The translations under genes were made by a program, and so were the position numbers. Positions 44,619 through 53,273 of a stretch of DNA of 64,000 nucleotides are shown here, one piece after another (the first letter of the stretch is position 1; each line of letters starts with the position of its first letter). Source of the DNA: Pirellulales bacterium (GTDB lineage: Bacteria; Planctomycetota; Planctomycetia; Pirellulales; Lacipirellulaceae); the NCBI GenBank assembly GCA_028279215.1, contig JANQOF010000026.1, forward strand, positions 1 to 64,000, given 5' to 3'. The notes below the pieces were generated by a model. That model saw only the letters and a list, made by a program, of their open reading frames with translations, was not told the origin of the DNA and did no database searches.

Positions 44619-44912
44619 TTATGGCATCTTGTCGATGATGGCCGTCATTTCCGCGGCGTCGAAAGCGCGGTGGGTTTCGGTTTCGACGTTGCCTTGCGAT
44701 GCCAAATGCAGCATCAGTGCGGTCGCGGTTTCTTCGTCGGGGGCGTCCATCAGCAAGAAGCCGTCGAGCGAACCGAGCGTCCAGTAAACATGGGTGATAG
44801 TCACTCCGAGGTCTTTCGCTGTCGCTTTGAAGTGTTCCGAGCGATCAATGGACTCACGAATGTGTGTTACGCCATTGCCGGTCAGTGTGATGGTGGAGAG
44901 AAACGTTGCCAT
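44619..44912 (-). CDS. GYD domain protein
   Basis: 97 residues. The GYD pattern is clear: MATFLSTITLTGNGVTHI at the start, RSEHFKATAKDLGVTITHVY and then LGSLDGFLLMDAPDEETAT. GYD proteins are small ferredoxin-like-fold proteins of unknown function. The ATG at 44912 is chosen; the upstream open frame to 45131 overlaps the terminator of the neighbouring gene. It is convergent with msrB. Confidence 0.8.
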   Translation of the reverse strand: MATFLSTITLTGNGVTHIRESIDRSEHFKATAKDLGVTITHVYWTLGSLDGFLLMDAPDEETATALMLHLASQGNVETETHRAFDAAEMTAIIDKMP

Positions 44913-45077
44913 GGAAAGCCCTTTGTCAATCGCGAGGAATTGGAAACCCAGAAGCGGATTGGCAGTATACGAATGGCAATCGGTTGTAGCAACGAGGTAA
45001 CAAGAGGTAAGAAGCTGTCGATGAAAAGTTGTGCGAATCCGCTCACTGGCGAATGTACGGTTTGGCGACAGCAATGC

Positions 45078-45120
45078 AAAAACCACCGCCGAACCTTGGA
45101 AGGGCCCGACGGTGGTTTTT
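45078..45120 (-). terminator. Rho-independent terminator of the cysteine-rich gene
   Basis: An 11-bp A/T-bordered stem, AAAAACCACCG at 45078-45088 pairing with CGGTGGTTTTT at 45110-45120, lies 50 nt past the stop of the cysteine-rich gene. On the minus strand the stem ends in TTTTTG. The loop is about 21 nt and contains a small GGGCCC inner palindrome. Confidence 0.82.
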
Positions 45121-45171
45121 GAATCCATCATTCTAACAGGAGTTGAAGGCCTGTTAGTCTTTCATCGTCTC

Positions 45172-45735
45172 TCAGTTGCAGCCACAGCTTGGCTCAACAA
45201 TGCCGCAGCTTGGCTCGCAGCCACAGGTCGGCTCGCAGCAGCAGCTGTGACGACGGTGACGACGGAACATTTTTCCGAAGCACTCGAACAATCGGCAGCG
45301 AGGAGCACAGCACGGCTCGCAGCAAGGATCGCAGCAGCAATCTGCTTCGCATCCGCAGCTAGGCTCTTCGACACAGCAGCTTGGCTCAGGAGCACAGCAC
45401 GAAGGCTCGGGAGCGCAGCAAGTGGGCTCGGCACAGCAGCTTGGCTCGCAGCAGCTTACGTCGCAGCAAGCGTGACGGTGCTTGCGGCACAGGCCACCGA
45501 ACAAACGGCTCAAGCAGCAACCACGACGCGGTGCACAGCAACCGGTGTCGCAGCAGGTGGGCTCAGCCACGCAGCAAGCGGGCTCACAACCACAAGACGG
45601 TTCACATCCACAGCTCGGCTCACAACAACCACCACCACGACCGAACAGCCCGAAGCAGGCGTTGGCGTTTTGGGCGCTGGAGAGCACGAGGGCGGCGCCA
45701 AGGAACAGCGTCGCCAAAACGGCACGACTCTTCAT
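45172..45735 (-). CDS. exported cysteine-rich repetitive protein
   Basis: About 187 residues. A signal peptide (MKSRAVLATLFLGAALVLSS, cleavage after about ANA) precedes a mature chain with 47 Cys in about 161 residues, near 29%. Units such as CCEPSCGCEPSCG and CCAPEPSCC alternate, with Pro after nearly every Cys pair, and two basic histidine clusters (CRKHRHACC, FRRHRRHSCCC) divide the run. No catalytic fold is recognised. It could be a disulphide-crosslinked wall protein or a metal-binding protein. GAGGAG lies 8 nt before the ATG at 45735 and a strong terminator follows, so it looks well expressed and monocistronic. Confidence 0.85.
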   Translation of the reverse strand: MKSRAVLATLFLGAALVLSSAQNANACFGLFGRGGGCCEPSCGCEPSCGCEPACCVAEPTCCDTGCCAPRRGCCLSRLFGGLCRKHRHACCDVSCCEPSCCAEPTCCAPEPSCCAPEPSCCVEEPSCGCEADCCCDPCCEPCCAPRCRLFECFGKMFRRHRRHSCCCEPTCGCEPSCGIVEPSCGCN

Positions 45736-46431
45736 TTCTACGCTCCTCAAAAAACACGGGGGGAGAGGGAAACACTTAAACTCAATCGGCGGCGGTTACC
45801 AAGCAGACAAATTCGAGCAGCGAGGCAGGTCGCGCCGCATGGCATATGGCGCCGGCCGCGTCGCCGCGGATTCTCGAATCTGAAGCGGTTGGTGTGCCAC
45901 TTAGTCCATCAGCGTTATCGACAACCCGATCAGCCAATCCTCGCTCATCGTCGCATATTTCGCGATTCGCCCAGAACGCCATACCAGGAGTACCGAATGC
46001 GCCATATTTGCTAGCACCACGGATAGATATTGCGGATTATGACGCCGACACCTTGGGTGGGATCGAGCGCCGTGACGAGCAGACAAGCACCAAGTCGAAG
46101 CGGATAGTCGGCAGGTGTTTCGAGAGTGCCGCGGCTTGCGGCACTCTCCGCATGCAACGAAGGGCATTTTCGTCACAGGCCGCTACCTGGCGCAGAGATT
46201 CGGACGCCGACTATGGAAAACAAGGGCGCGGTCGCCGAGTCAACACTACAGTTTGTATATGCCGCGTCGGAGCTGGTTGTCGCAAAGTGAACTTCCCCGT
46301 CCGCGATCAATTCTCTAGGCTTTCGCGCACGATCGAATGCTTGGGGCAGGTTCGACGTGCACCCTGGCGGCAACTACCGCTGCAGACTGCCCGCGGTGAA
46401 CATAGAGAACGAGGATACAAGGACCCACGTC
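45736..46431. other. 696-bp gap between the cysteine-rich and Hpt genes
   Basis: This is divergent intergenic DNA without a convincing gene; the open frames here are arginine/serine-rich shadows. An 11-bp perfect hairpin GAGAGTGCCGC-ggctt-GCGGCACTCTC spans 46122-46148 with no following T-tract. I see no RNA motif. Confidence 0.5.
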
Positions 46432-46737
46432 ATGACTCAGGAACCGGTTTACTCAACGTTGCGACGAACCGAACTCGCCGAGTTGGTGGATCTGTTTGTC
46501 AGCGAGCTTCCGCTACGCATGTCGATCATCGAGCAAATGGTGTCGGCCGACGACCGAGAGGGACTATGCCGGGCCGCTCATCAACTAAAAGGGGCGGCCG
46601 GAGGCTACGGCTACGGCGATCTTTGCCTGTACGCGGGCCGTGTCGAAGCCCTGTGTCGCAATCGCGGGACCGCTGCCGAGCTGCTAGAAGGAGCCGTGGA
46701 CGAACTGATCGACCAGGCTGGCCGCGTGCGGGCCTGA
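46432..46737 (+). CDS. orphan Hpt domain protein
   Basis: About 101 residues. The Hpt core is AAHQLKGAAGGYGYGDL, with the phosphorylatable His of HQLKGAAG near residue 48. Helices on either side fit the four-helix Hpt fold (LRRTELAELVDLFVSELP first). It carries phosphate between a hybrid kinase and a response regulator, but no kinase or receiver gene is nearby. The ATG at 46432 has AAGGA about 9 nt upstream. The frame extends upstream to 46357 without support. Confidence 0.85.
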   Translation: MTQEPVYSTLRRTELAELVDLFVSELPLRMSIIEQMVSADDREGLCRAAHQLKGAAGGYGYGDLCLYAGRVEALCRNRGTAAELLEGAVDELIDQAGRVRA

Positions 46738-46784
46738 GATATCCGCAACGAACGGTCAACGACGTAGCATCGTTCGTTGGCCGT

Positions 46785-48074
46785 TCAATCGCTTACAATT
46801 GCGCCGATTCGCTCTTTGCCCACGTACCTTTGCAGTACCTCGGGCACGACGATCGAGCCATCGGCTTGTTGGCAGTTCTCGAGGATGGCGATCAGTGCGC
46901 GGCTCACTGCGATGGCCGTTCCGTTGAGGGTGTGCACGAACTGGGTGCCCTTCTCGCCTTTCGTCTTGTATCGGATATCGAGGCGGCGAGCCTGGTAGTC
47001 GGTGCAGTTCGAAGTGCTAGTCACCTCACCATATTCACCGGCGCTGCCTCGCCCGGGCATCCACGCTTCGAGGTCAAACTTACGATAGGCCGGCCCGCCG
47101 AGGTCACCCGATGCAATGTCGAGCACTCTGTACGGAATGCCCAGACTGTCGAAGATTTCGCACTCCAGGTCGCGGAAATAGTTGTGCGTGTCCTCACTTT
47201 GGTCGGGCAGCGTGAAGGCGAACATCTCGATCTTGGTGAACTGGTGCACGCGATACAAACCTCGCGACGCACGCCCAGCAGCGCCCGCTTCGGTACGGTA
47301 GCAATGACTGATGCCGCACAGTTTGATAGGCAGCTGTTCTTCATCGAGCACCTGACCCGCGTACAGTCCGCCGAGTGTGATCTCTGCCGTGGCGACAAGG
47401 TTGAGATCGTGGTTCTCAATGCTATAGATCTGAGTCTCGGGCCCGCGCGGTACGAAGCCGACGCCCTGCACAATTTCGCCGCGGGCAAGGTCGGGGGTGA
47501 TGGTGGGAACGAATCCTTCCTTGACGAGAAACTCGATGGCAAACTGCTGCAATGCAAGTTCCAACAACACCGCTTCGTTTTGCAGAAAGTAAAAGCCGTG
47601 CCCGGCAATTCTCGCGCCGCCTTCCAAGTCGATCAACTTGTGCTGCTCACCAAGCTCGAGGTGATCGAGCACAGGAAAAGTCATGGGCCTAACCTCCACC
47701 GCACCGCGTTGCAACTCGCGGCTGTCTTCCTCTCCACCGCGCGGAGTTTCGGGGTGAGTGAGGTTCGGAATCTGGTTGTAGATCGCGTTTGCCTCGGCTG
47801 CGATGCGGTCGATGTCCGCCTGCTTCGCGTCCTTCTGCTCGCGCAGGTCACGTCCTTCTTCCTTGCGAGCTTCGCGCTCCGCGTCGTCCTTTGCCTTGCC
47901 AATCGACTTGCTAACCGCGTTGGCCTGCCGCGAAAGTTCTTCGACTTCCTGTTGCATTCCGCGGCGTTCGGTTTCGAGTTCCGCAAACCTGGCTACGTCC
48001 GCCTTCACACCGCGAATATCGCAGTTCTCTTGAACCAATTGAACGTTGTCGAGGATGAACCGGCGGTCGAGCAT
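46785..48074 (-). CDS. serS: seryl-tRNA synthetase
   Basis: About 429 residues. The N-terminal coiled-coil arm (residues about 30-100, Glu/Lys/Arg-rich) is followed by the class II core: the PRGGEED segment, TAEITLGGLYAGQVL, CYRTEAGAAGRASRGLYRVHQFTK (motif 2), SGDLGGPAYRKFDLEAWMPG and the LNGTAIAVSRALIAILEN motif 3. It charges tRNA-Ser. The ATG at 48074 has no strong Shine-Dalgarno; the longer frame to 48155 is not used. It is divergent from clpS across 147 nt. Confidence 0.96.
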   Translation of the reverse strand: MLDRRFILDNVQLVQENCDIRGVKADVARFAELETERRGMQQEVEELSRQANAVSKSIGKAKDDAEREARKEEGRDLREQKDAKQADIDRIAAEANAIYNQIPNLTHPETPRGGEEDSRELQRGAVEVRPMTFPVLDHLELGEQHKLIDLEGGARIAGHGFYFLQNEAVLLELALQQFAIEFLVKEGFVPTITPDLARGEIVQGVGFVPRGPETQIYSIENHDLNLVATAEITLGGLYAGQVLDEEQLPIKLCGISHCYRTEAGAAGRASRGLYRVHQFTKIEMFAFTLPDQSEDTHNYFRDLECEIFDSLGIPYRVLDIASGDLGGPAYRKFDLEAWMPGRGSAGEYGEVTSTSNCTDYQARRLDIRYKTKGEKGTQFVHTLNGTAIAVSRALIAILENCQQADGSIVVPEVLQRYVGKERIGAIVSD

Positions 48075-48221
48075 GGCAGCTTGCTGGCAAGTGAAGAAGG
48101 GGCAGTAGGGCCGCCGGATGGTCTGCGGCCGAGCGAACCAATATACTCGGGGCAATCGTATTTCACCACCGCAGGTCGATCGAGCTCGGCCTACTCCGGC
48201 GGCACTCAGGCAGGTTCACCA

Positions 48222-48599
48222 ATGGACGATACTCCTCTCGACCCCTTCGAAGAATCGTCTCCTTCCGACGATGGTGGCATGTCGACCGTCGTTGCGCCAA
48301 AAAAGGAGCGGAAGGCAAAGCGGGCAGAACGCGAGGTGCCAAAGTACCACGTTGTGTTGTGGGACTCGGACGACCACACGTTCGACTATGTCGAAACGAT
48401 GCTCCGCGAATTGTTCGGACACACCAAGAAAGACTGCGAACAAATCGCCAAAGGCGTCGACGAAGATGGCCGCGCCATCGTGCTCACTACCACCAAAGAG
48501 CATGCTGAGCTAAAGCGCGACCAAGTCCACGCATACGGAAAGGACAACATTGAAGGAAGCAAAGGGAGCATGTGGGCGACGATTGAAGCAACGGAGTGA
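48222..48599 (+). CDS. clpS: ATP-dependent Clp protease adaptor ClpS
   Basis: 125 residues if started at 48222; an internal ATG at 48279 gives about 106, closer to the usual length. The ClpS core is clear: YHVVLWDSDDHTFDYVETML, LFGHTKKDCEQIAKGVDEDG, and TTTKEHAELKRDQVHAYG. ClpS delivers N-degron substrates to ClpA. The extra N-terminal 20-40 residues are acidic then lysine-rich and probably disordered. It lies divergent from serS; clpA is not in the window. Confidence 0.92.
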   Translation: MDDTPLDPFEESSPSDDGGMSTVVAPKKERKAKRAEREVPKYHVVLWDSDDHTFDYVETMLRELFGHTKKDCEQIAKGVDEDGRAIVLTTTKEHAELKRDQVHAYGKDNIEGSKGSMWATIEATE

Positions 48600-48831
48600 T
48601 AGGTAGATCCACCCGTAACTGGCACGATGATCTCGGATTGCTAAACTCCTGCCTTCAGCATCACTCATGACCTTCCACATATTGCTCCGCGTGAAGTTGT
48701 ATTCGATGCCGATTTCTTGGCCTTGTTGCGAACTTTCAGGTCGAATCTCGACCCCGTAGCTCGAATCGATTTCTAACTAAACTCTCCAACGGCCTACATA
48801 TACATCTCCTTAACAAGCTACTCAACGAGCT

Positions 48832-50970
48832 ATGCATCGCAATTACCTGCTATTCCTACTGTGGACCTTGTCACTCATTGCAACTGCGTCAGAACCTCCG
48901 TTAACGGCCAAGCGCCCGGTAACCGATAGGTATCACGGCACCGAAGTCACCGATGACTATCGCTGGCTAGAAGACTGGAGTGATCCGGAAGTTAAGGCAT
49001 GGAGCGAAGGGCAGCATGAGTTTGCCCGATTGGTGCTCGACAACCTGCCAGGGGTCGGCAAGATTCGCAAGCAGGTGACCAGGATTATGCAGGCTAAGAC
49101 CATGCGCTATTACGACGTGAAGTACGTCGCAGGAGCGTGGTTCGCCATGAAACACGAACCGCCGCTCCAACAAGCGTTTCTGGTGGTCGCCGACTCTCCG
49201 AAGGCCGATGCCGAGCGGCGAGTGCTAGTCGATCCTAACACGATGGACGGGTCGGGCGCAACGACGATTGAGTGGTACAAGCCGTCGCATGACGGCAAGC
49301 TGCTCGCCGTTTGCCTTTCAGTGGGTGGCCACGAAGTGGGCGACGTGAAGGTCTACGAGACGGCCTCGGGAAAAGAGCTCGACGAGTTCGTGCCGCGCGT
49401 GAACACCGGAACAGCCGGAGGCGACCTTGCCTGGGCGGCCGACAATGGAGGGTTTTATTACACCCGCCACCCGCGCGAAGGTGAGCGCGACCAAGCGGAC
49501 ATGAACTTCTACCAACAGGTGTATTTTCATCAGCTTGGCACTTCAAGCGACGACGACCGCTACGAAATCGGCAAGGACTTTCCTCGCATCGCAGAAACAC
49601 GCATCGACGTCGATAGCGCAAGTGGCCGAGTAATCGCTACGGTGCAGTTCGGCGACGGCGGTGAGTTCGCACACTACCTACGAGATACTGACGGTTGTTG
49701 GCAGCAGTTTAGCAAGTTTGGCGACCGAATCATCCAAGCCGAGTTTGGCGAGCACGACGATGTGTACGTCGTTTCGCGTGCAGACGCTCCACGTGGCAAA
49801 CTACTGCATGCGAGTGTTGGTGACCTCGTGTTGGGGAAATTTGAAACCGTGCTCTCCGAGGGCGAAGATACGATCGTCGATAGCTTCTGGGGCGGCGGAA
49901 CACTCCTAGCAGACGGCGATCGACTGTACGTGGTTTATCAACTCGGCGGTCCGAGCGAGATTCGCGTGTTTGATCTTGAGGGCAAACCACTTCGAGCACC
50001 AGCGCAACCGCCTGTGGCCGCATCGGGCAACGTGCGCCGCGGCCCCGGTAGCACGGTGCTGTTCTCGGCCGGTTCGTACACCAAAGCGCCATGCGTCTAT
50101 CAGTTCAATCCCGTAGATGCCGCAACCACAGCCACCGATTTCTGCTATGAATTGGCGGTGTCGCTGGACGATGTGGAGGTGGTGCGTGAGTTTGCAACAA
50201 GCAAGGACGGCACGAAGGTGCCAGTGAACCTCTTGTTGCCGAAAGGACTCGAGCGCGACGGCACCAATCCGACACTCGTTACAGCATACGGTGGTTACGG
50301 GATAAGCTTGACTCCGTATGCCAACCCGCTCAACCGGATCTTGCTCGATCACGGCTTTGTGGTTGGCATCGCCAACATTCGCGGTGGTGGAGAATACGGT
50401 GAGCGGTGGCACCGAGAGGGCAATCTGACGAACAAGCAAAACGTATTCGACGACTTCGCGGCCGTGCTCCAGCACCTGATCGATCGCAAATACACCAGCC
50501 ACGAGCATCTCGCGATCGAGGGAGGCAGCAATGGCGGCCTGCTAATGGGCGCCCTGCTCACTCAACGCCCCAACCTGGTCAAGGCCGTCGTCGCGCACGT
50601 TGGAATTTACGATATGCTCCGCGTCGAACTCTCGCCCAATGGCGCGTTTAACATTACCGAGTTTGGTACGGTGAAGAATCCCGATCACTTCGACGCGCTA
50701 TTGGCGTATTCGCCACTGCATAACGTTCGCGATGGCGCAAGTTACCCTGCTGTGCTATTCCTCACGGGAGCCAACGACCCACGCGTCGATCCGATGCAAA
50801 GCCGCAAAATGACCGCGCGACTGCAAGCGGTGGCGGGCAGCGGTGCACCCATACTTCTGCGGACGAGCGGCGACTCAGGACACGGCGCCGGCACGCCACT
50901 GAATGAACGAATCGAGCAAGAAGTCGACGTGCTTTCGTTTGTGTTCGACCAGTTGGGAGTACAACCCTAA
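48832..50970 (+). CDS. exported prolyl oligopeptidase (S9A)
   Basis: 712 residues. A signal peptide (LLFLLWTLSLIATASEP, residues 5-20) is followed by the N-terminal propeller of the S9A family, opening with TDRYHGTEVTDDYRWLEDWSD. The alpha/beta-hydrolase part contains YGGYGISLTPYANP, the catalytic Ser in IEGGSNGGLLMG near residue 564, and Asp/His in GANDPRVDP and SGDSGHGAGTP. It cleaves short proline-containing peptides, presumably in the periplasm. It shares the following terminator with the convergent sigma gene. Confidence 0.94.
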   Translation: MHRNYLLFLLWTLSLIATASEPPLTAKRPVTDRYHGTEVTDDYRWLEDWSDPEVKAWSEGQHEFARLVLDNLPGVGKIRKQVTRIMQAKTMRYYDVKYVAGAWFAMKHEPPLQQAFLVVADSPKADAERRVLVDPNTMDGSGATTIEWYKPSHDGKLLAVCLSVGGHEVGDVKVYETASGKELDEFVPRVNTGTAGGDLAWAADNGGFYYTRHPREGERDQADMNFYQQVYFHQLGTSSDDDRYEIGKDFPRIAETRIDVDSASGRVIATVQFGDGGEFAHYLRDTDGCWQQFSKFGDRIIQAEFGEHDDVYVVSRADAPRGKLLHASVGDLVLGKFETVLSEGEDTIVDSFWGGGTLLADGDRLYVVYQLGGPSEIRVFDLEGKPLRAPAQPPVAASGNVRRGPGSTVLFSAGSYTKAPCVYQFNPVDAATTATDFCYELAVSLDDVEVVREFATSKDGTKVPVNLLLPKGLERDGTNPTLVTAYGGYGISLTPYANPLNRILLDHGFVVGIANIRGGGEYGERWHREGNLTNKQNVFDDFAAVLQHLIDRKYTSHEHLAIEGGSNGGLLMGALLTQRPNLVKAVVAHVGIYDMLRVELSPNGAFNITEFGTVKNPDHFDALLAYSPLHNVRDGASYPAVLFLTGANDPRVDPMQSRKMTARLQAVAGSGAPILLRTSGDSGHGAGTPLNERIEQEVDVLSFVFDQLGVQP

Positions 50971-50982
50971 GTCGGCAACGAA

Positions 50983-51010
50983 AAGCCCCAACCAACTCTG
51001 GTTGGGGCTT
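50983..51010. terminator. bidirectional terminator between S9 peptidase and sigma factor
   Basis: AAGCCCCAACCA-actc-TGGTTGGGGCTT is a perfect 12-bp stem lying between two convergent stops (50970 and 51050). It has TTT on the plus side and TTTTC on the minus side, so it can serve both genes. Confidence 0.85.
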
Positions 51011-51049
51011 TGGTGTTCGTAGAAAGTTATCCGTGGTGCCAAGCGGCAC

Positions 51050-52723
51050 TTACAGATCGAGGGCGATCTTCTCTTCCTTGGCAGCCTGTCGCAGCTTCGT
51101 GAGCGCCCGCATTTCGATCTGGCGAATCCGCTCCTTCGTCACACCCAGCTCGGCCCCAACCTCTTTCAAGGTCTGCGGTTCCTGGCTGTGGTCGAGGCCG
51201 AATCGGCCGATGATGATCTTTTGCTCGCGCTCGTCCAACCTGCGGAGGATCTTTTCGATCTGCTGCTCCCGGTGACTTTGAGCCGATTCCTCGAGCATCG
51301 GGTTGCCCCGCTGCTCTTCGGTGGCCGCGAACAGTTCGTCGTGGCTCGTTCGGAAACGATCGCGGTGCTTGAACTCACCTGGAATCGTGCGAGCGAAGTT
51401 CTTCATGATCGCCCACGTGGCATACGTGCTGAACTTGTTGCCGCGTGCGAAGTCAAACTTCTCAACGGCTCGCAGCAACGACATGTTGCCATCGCTGACC
51501 AGTTCGAAGAAGTTCTGATCGGGCGTGACATGCCGCTTGGCAATCGACACCACCAACCGCAAATTCGCTCTAGCGATCTCGCTCTTCGTGCTCACGATCT
51601 GGTCGTAGATCGCTTCAATTTCGTCGAGGGTCGACGCCTTGGGGTTTGCCGGATCAAGCGTGTCGCGGAGCTTCGCCGCCTTGTACTTCAGGTAGTTGTA
51701 CTTGCGGAACAGGTGGCCTTCTTGCTCGCGAGTCAGCAGTGGCATTTCGTACAGGCTTGCCAAATAGGGGGGTAAACCGCTGGGCATCTTCGCCTTGCGG
51801 GTTGCCTTGGCCGCCTCGGGCATGGGGCCCAAGCACGCCTTGTCCGCGCCTTTGCGCCCGAAGCGTGGATTGGGAATGAAGTCGAGCGGCAATTCGATGA
51901 CCTCCGCAGCGCGGATCTCGTTGATCACGCGATAGATGGTGGTCTTGGTCCGGCCGTACTGCTTCATCAGCTTTTCGATCGGCATACCGCGACGATGCTG
52001 CTGGAACAGCCGCTGCTTCTGAGCGGCAGTAAGCGGCGCCTTGGCATCAGGGAAAATCGCTAGCTGCGGATGCTCTTTGTCGAACTGACGAATCGTCGAG
52101 CGAATTGTCTCGATACTGCGGCCCGATCGCTCGGCCAACCGCCGTGAGATTTCGCTTTGGCACACTCCGCCACTTGCCAAGTGCCGCGCGCTGCTGATGA
52201 TGTCGTTGCGCTGCTCGTCTGTTAATTGGCTAAATCGAGCGCCACGCGAAACACGCTTGCTGTTGTTTTTGACGAAGCGGTCGACGCTGCTGCGAAGAAA
52301 ACCTACGCGCTTTCGCCCGTCGAACACAAATCGACGGCTTACCAAACCTAACTCTCGCCACCGTGAGATCGTCTTGGTCGAAACGTTGAACTGGCGCGCC
52401 AACTGCTCAACAGTCAACACCTGCTCGCCGGCAGATTCGGCGTCGAGGTCGATCGAGTCCGACAGGTCCTCGACCAGCAAACGCAGGTCATGAAGTAGAT
52501 CTTCGCCTGCGATCTTCGACAACGCATCGTCGGTATCGGATTCTGGACGATACCCCGTGATTCGAAAGCATACGAATTCGTACGTATAGGTCTTGTCGGA
52601 CACCACGTCGGCAATGAGCTGCTCCGCAGCTTCTACTTGCTGCAATCGCTTGGCGCGCGGAGCGTACCGCACCTGCTGGTCACGCAGGCGTCGGATCGCG
52701 TCGGATTGATAGTGGCGATGCAT
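51050..52723 (-). CDS. sigma-70 family factor with three N-terminal HTH domains
   Basis: 557 residues. Three DNA-binding-like modules precede the sigma core: a MerR/excisionase-type HTH (VLTVEQLARQFNVSTKTISR, residues 102-150), a homeodomain-type HTH (166-218, DEQRNDIISSAR... with SEISRRLAERSG), and a third at 231-272 (LTAAQKQRLF... YGRTKTTIYRVI). The sigma part has a region-1.2-like helix (319-345), region 2 (384-446, LRLVVSIAKRHV, DGNMSLLRAVEKFDF, STYATWAIMKNFARTIP) and region 4 (488-545, LKEVGAELGVTKERIRQIE). A short region 3 equivalent, if any, sits at 447-487. The ATG has GAGAGGTG close upstream. Whether it is the housekeeping or an alternative sigma is not decided. Confidence 0.92.
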   Translation of the reverse strand: MHRHYQSDAIRRLRDQQVRYAPRAKRLQQVEAAEQLIADVVSDKTYTYEFVCFRITGYRPESDTDDALSKIAGEDLLHDLRLLVEDLSDSIDLDAESAGEQVLTVEQLARQFNVSTKTISRWRELGLVSRRFVFDGRKRVGFLRSSVDRFVKNNSKRVSRGARFSQLTDEQRNDIISSARHLASGGVCQSEISRRLAERSGRSIETIRSTIRQFDKEHPQLAIFPDAKAPLTAAQKQRLFQQHRRGMPIEKLMKQYGRTKTTIYRVINEIRAAEVIELPLDFIPNPRFGRKGADKACLGPMPEAAKATRKAKMPSGLPPYLASLYEMPLLTREQEGHLFRKYNYLKYKAAKLRDTLDPANPKASTLDEIEAIYDQIVSTKSEIARANLRLVVSIAKRHVTPDQNFFELVSDGNMSLLRAVEKFDFARGNKFSTYATWAIMKNFARTIPGEFKHRDRFRTSHDELFAATEEQRGNPMLEESAQSHREQQIEKILRRLDEREQKIIIGRFGLDHSQEPQTLKEVGAELGVTKERIRQIEMRALTKLRQAAKEEKIALDL

Positions 52724-53273
52724 TTGTCACCTCTCTCTGCTGTCGCCTCTTCGGTCCCGTACACTCCTTGCGTGCTAACGCGGCCGCCACAGGCTCGTGA
52801 CAAGCCAATCGTACGATTCTCTGAGGGTTACTTGTCCTTTGGTTTTCAATTCGCGTCACGCGACGTAAACGCGATAGGGGGGGATTAGTGTTTCGTCATT
52901 GATTTTCAAATCTTGATCGGAGCCCGCGTATGCCGCCAACCGCCATGGGTCAAGCGTTGCTAGCGACATTTGGGCCGTATCTGTTGTACGCATTTAGACG
53001 GAATTGGGTCGATAGAAAGTTCGCGCGGCAAACGGCATTTCTTCCGCCGATCGTGAAATATTTCACAAACCGCAGCTCCTAACTACCTATGAAGTATAGC
53101 TTTACGCCTCAATCGAAATGCAGACAGGGGCGACCGATAGTCCGACGAGCGTCGGGGAGCCAGACTACCTATCTTCACAACCATCAACTACGTAGCGTCG
53201 AGGTGAATTTTCTCGTCAATTTGCGTCGATGTACCCGACAGGTTTGGACCTTGGTTTTTTCGTGGGGTGCGGC
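52724..53273. other. 550-bp divergent intergenic region with palindrome and structured leader
   Basis: This lies between the sigma-factor gene and the exported protein at 53274. It holds the 14-bp palindrome at 53053-53066 and a hairpin-rich stretch at 53130-53215. Open frames (for example 53089-53301) lack family resemblance. No RNA gene is recognised. Confidence 0.5.
53053..53066. promoter_or_regulatory. palindromic operator-like site, Rex/CRP-like
   Basis: GTGAAATATTTCAC is a perfect 14-bp palindrome; with flanks it reads TCGTGAAATATTTCACAA. This is one mismatch from the Rex redox-repressor consensus I know (TTGTGAAATATTTCACAA) and also fits the CRP-type TGTGA-N6-TCACA pattern with one mismatch. 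It lies about 208 nt upstream of 53274 and 330 nt upstream of the sigma gene. No regulator gene is adjacent. Confidence 0.5.

Noticed and set aside
46122..46148. 11-bp hairpin in the gap before hpt
   Set aside because: The stem is perfect but there is no T-tract, gene end or second copy in the window to give it a role; noted only under the intergenic entry.
45846..48599. Very long plus-strand open frame (917 codons)
   Set aside because: Its middle is antisense to serS, and only the last 125 codons (clpS) show real protein signatures. The Hpt gene at 46432 is in a different frame.
53140..53175. Cobalamin-riboswitch-like box (AGCCAGACTACC)
   Set aside because: The GCCACTG core and the GGGAA segment of the riboswitch are missing upstream, and the downstream gene has no B12 link.
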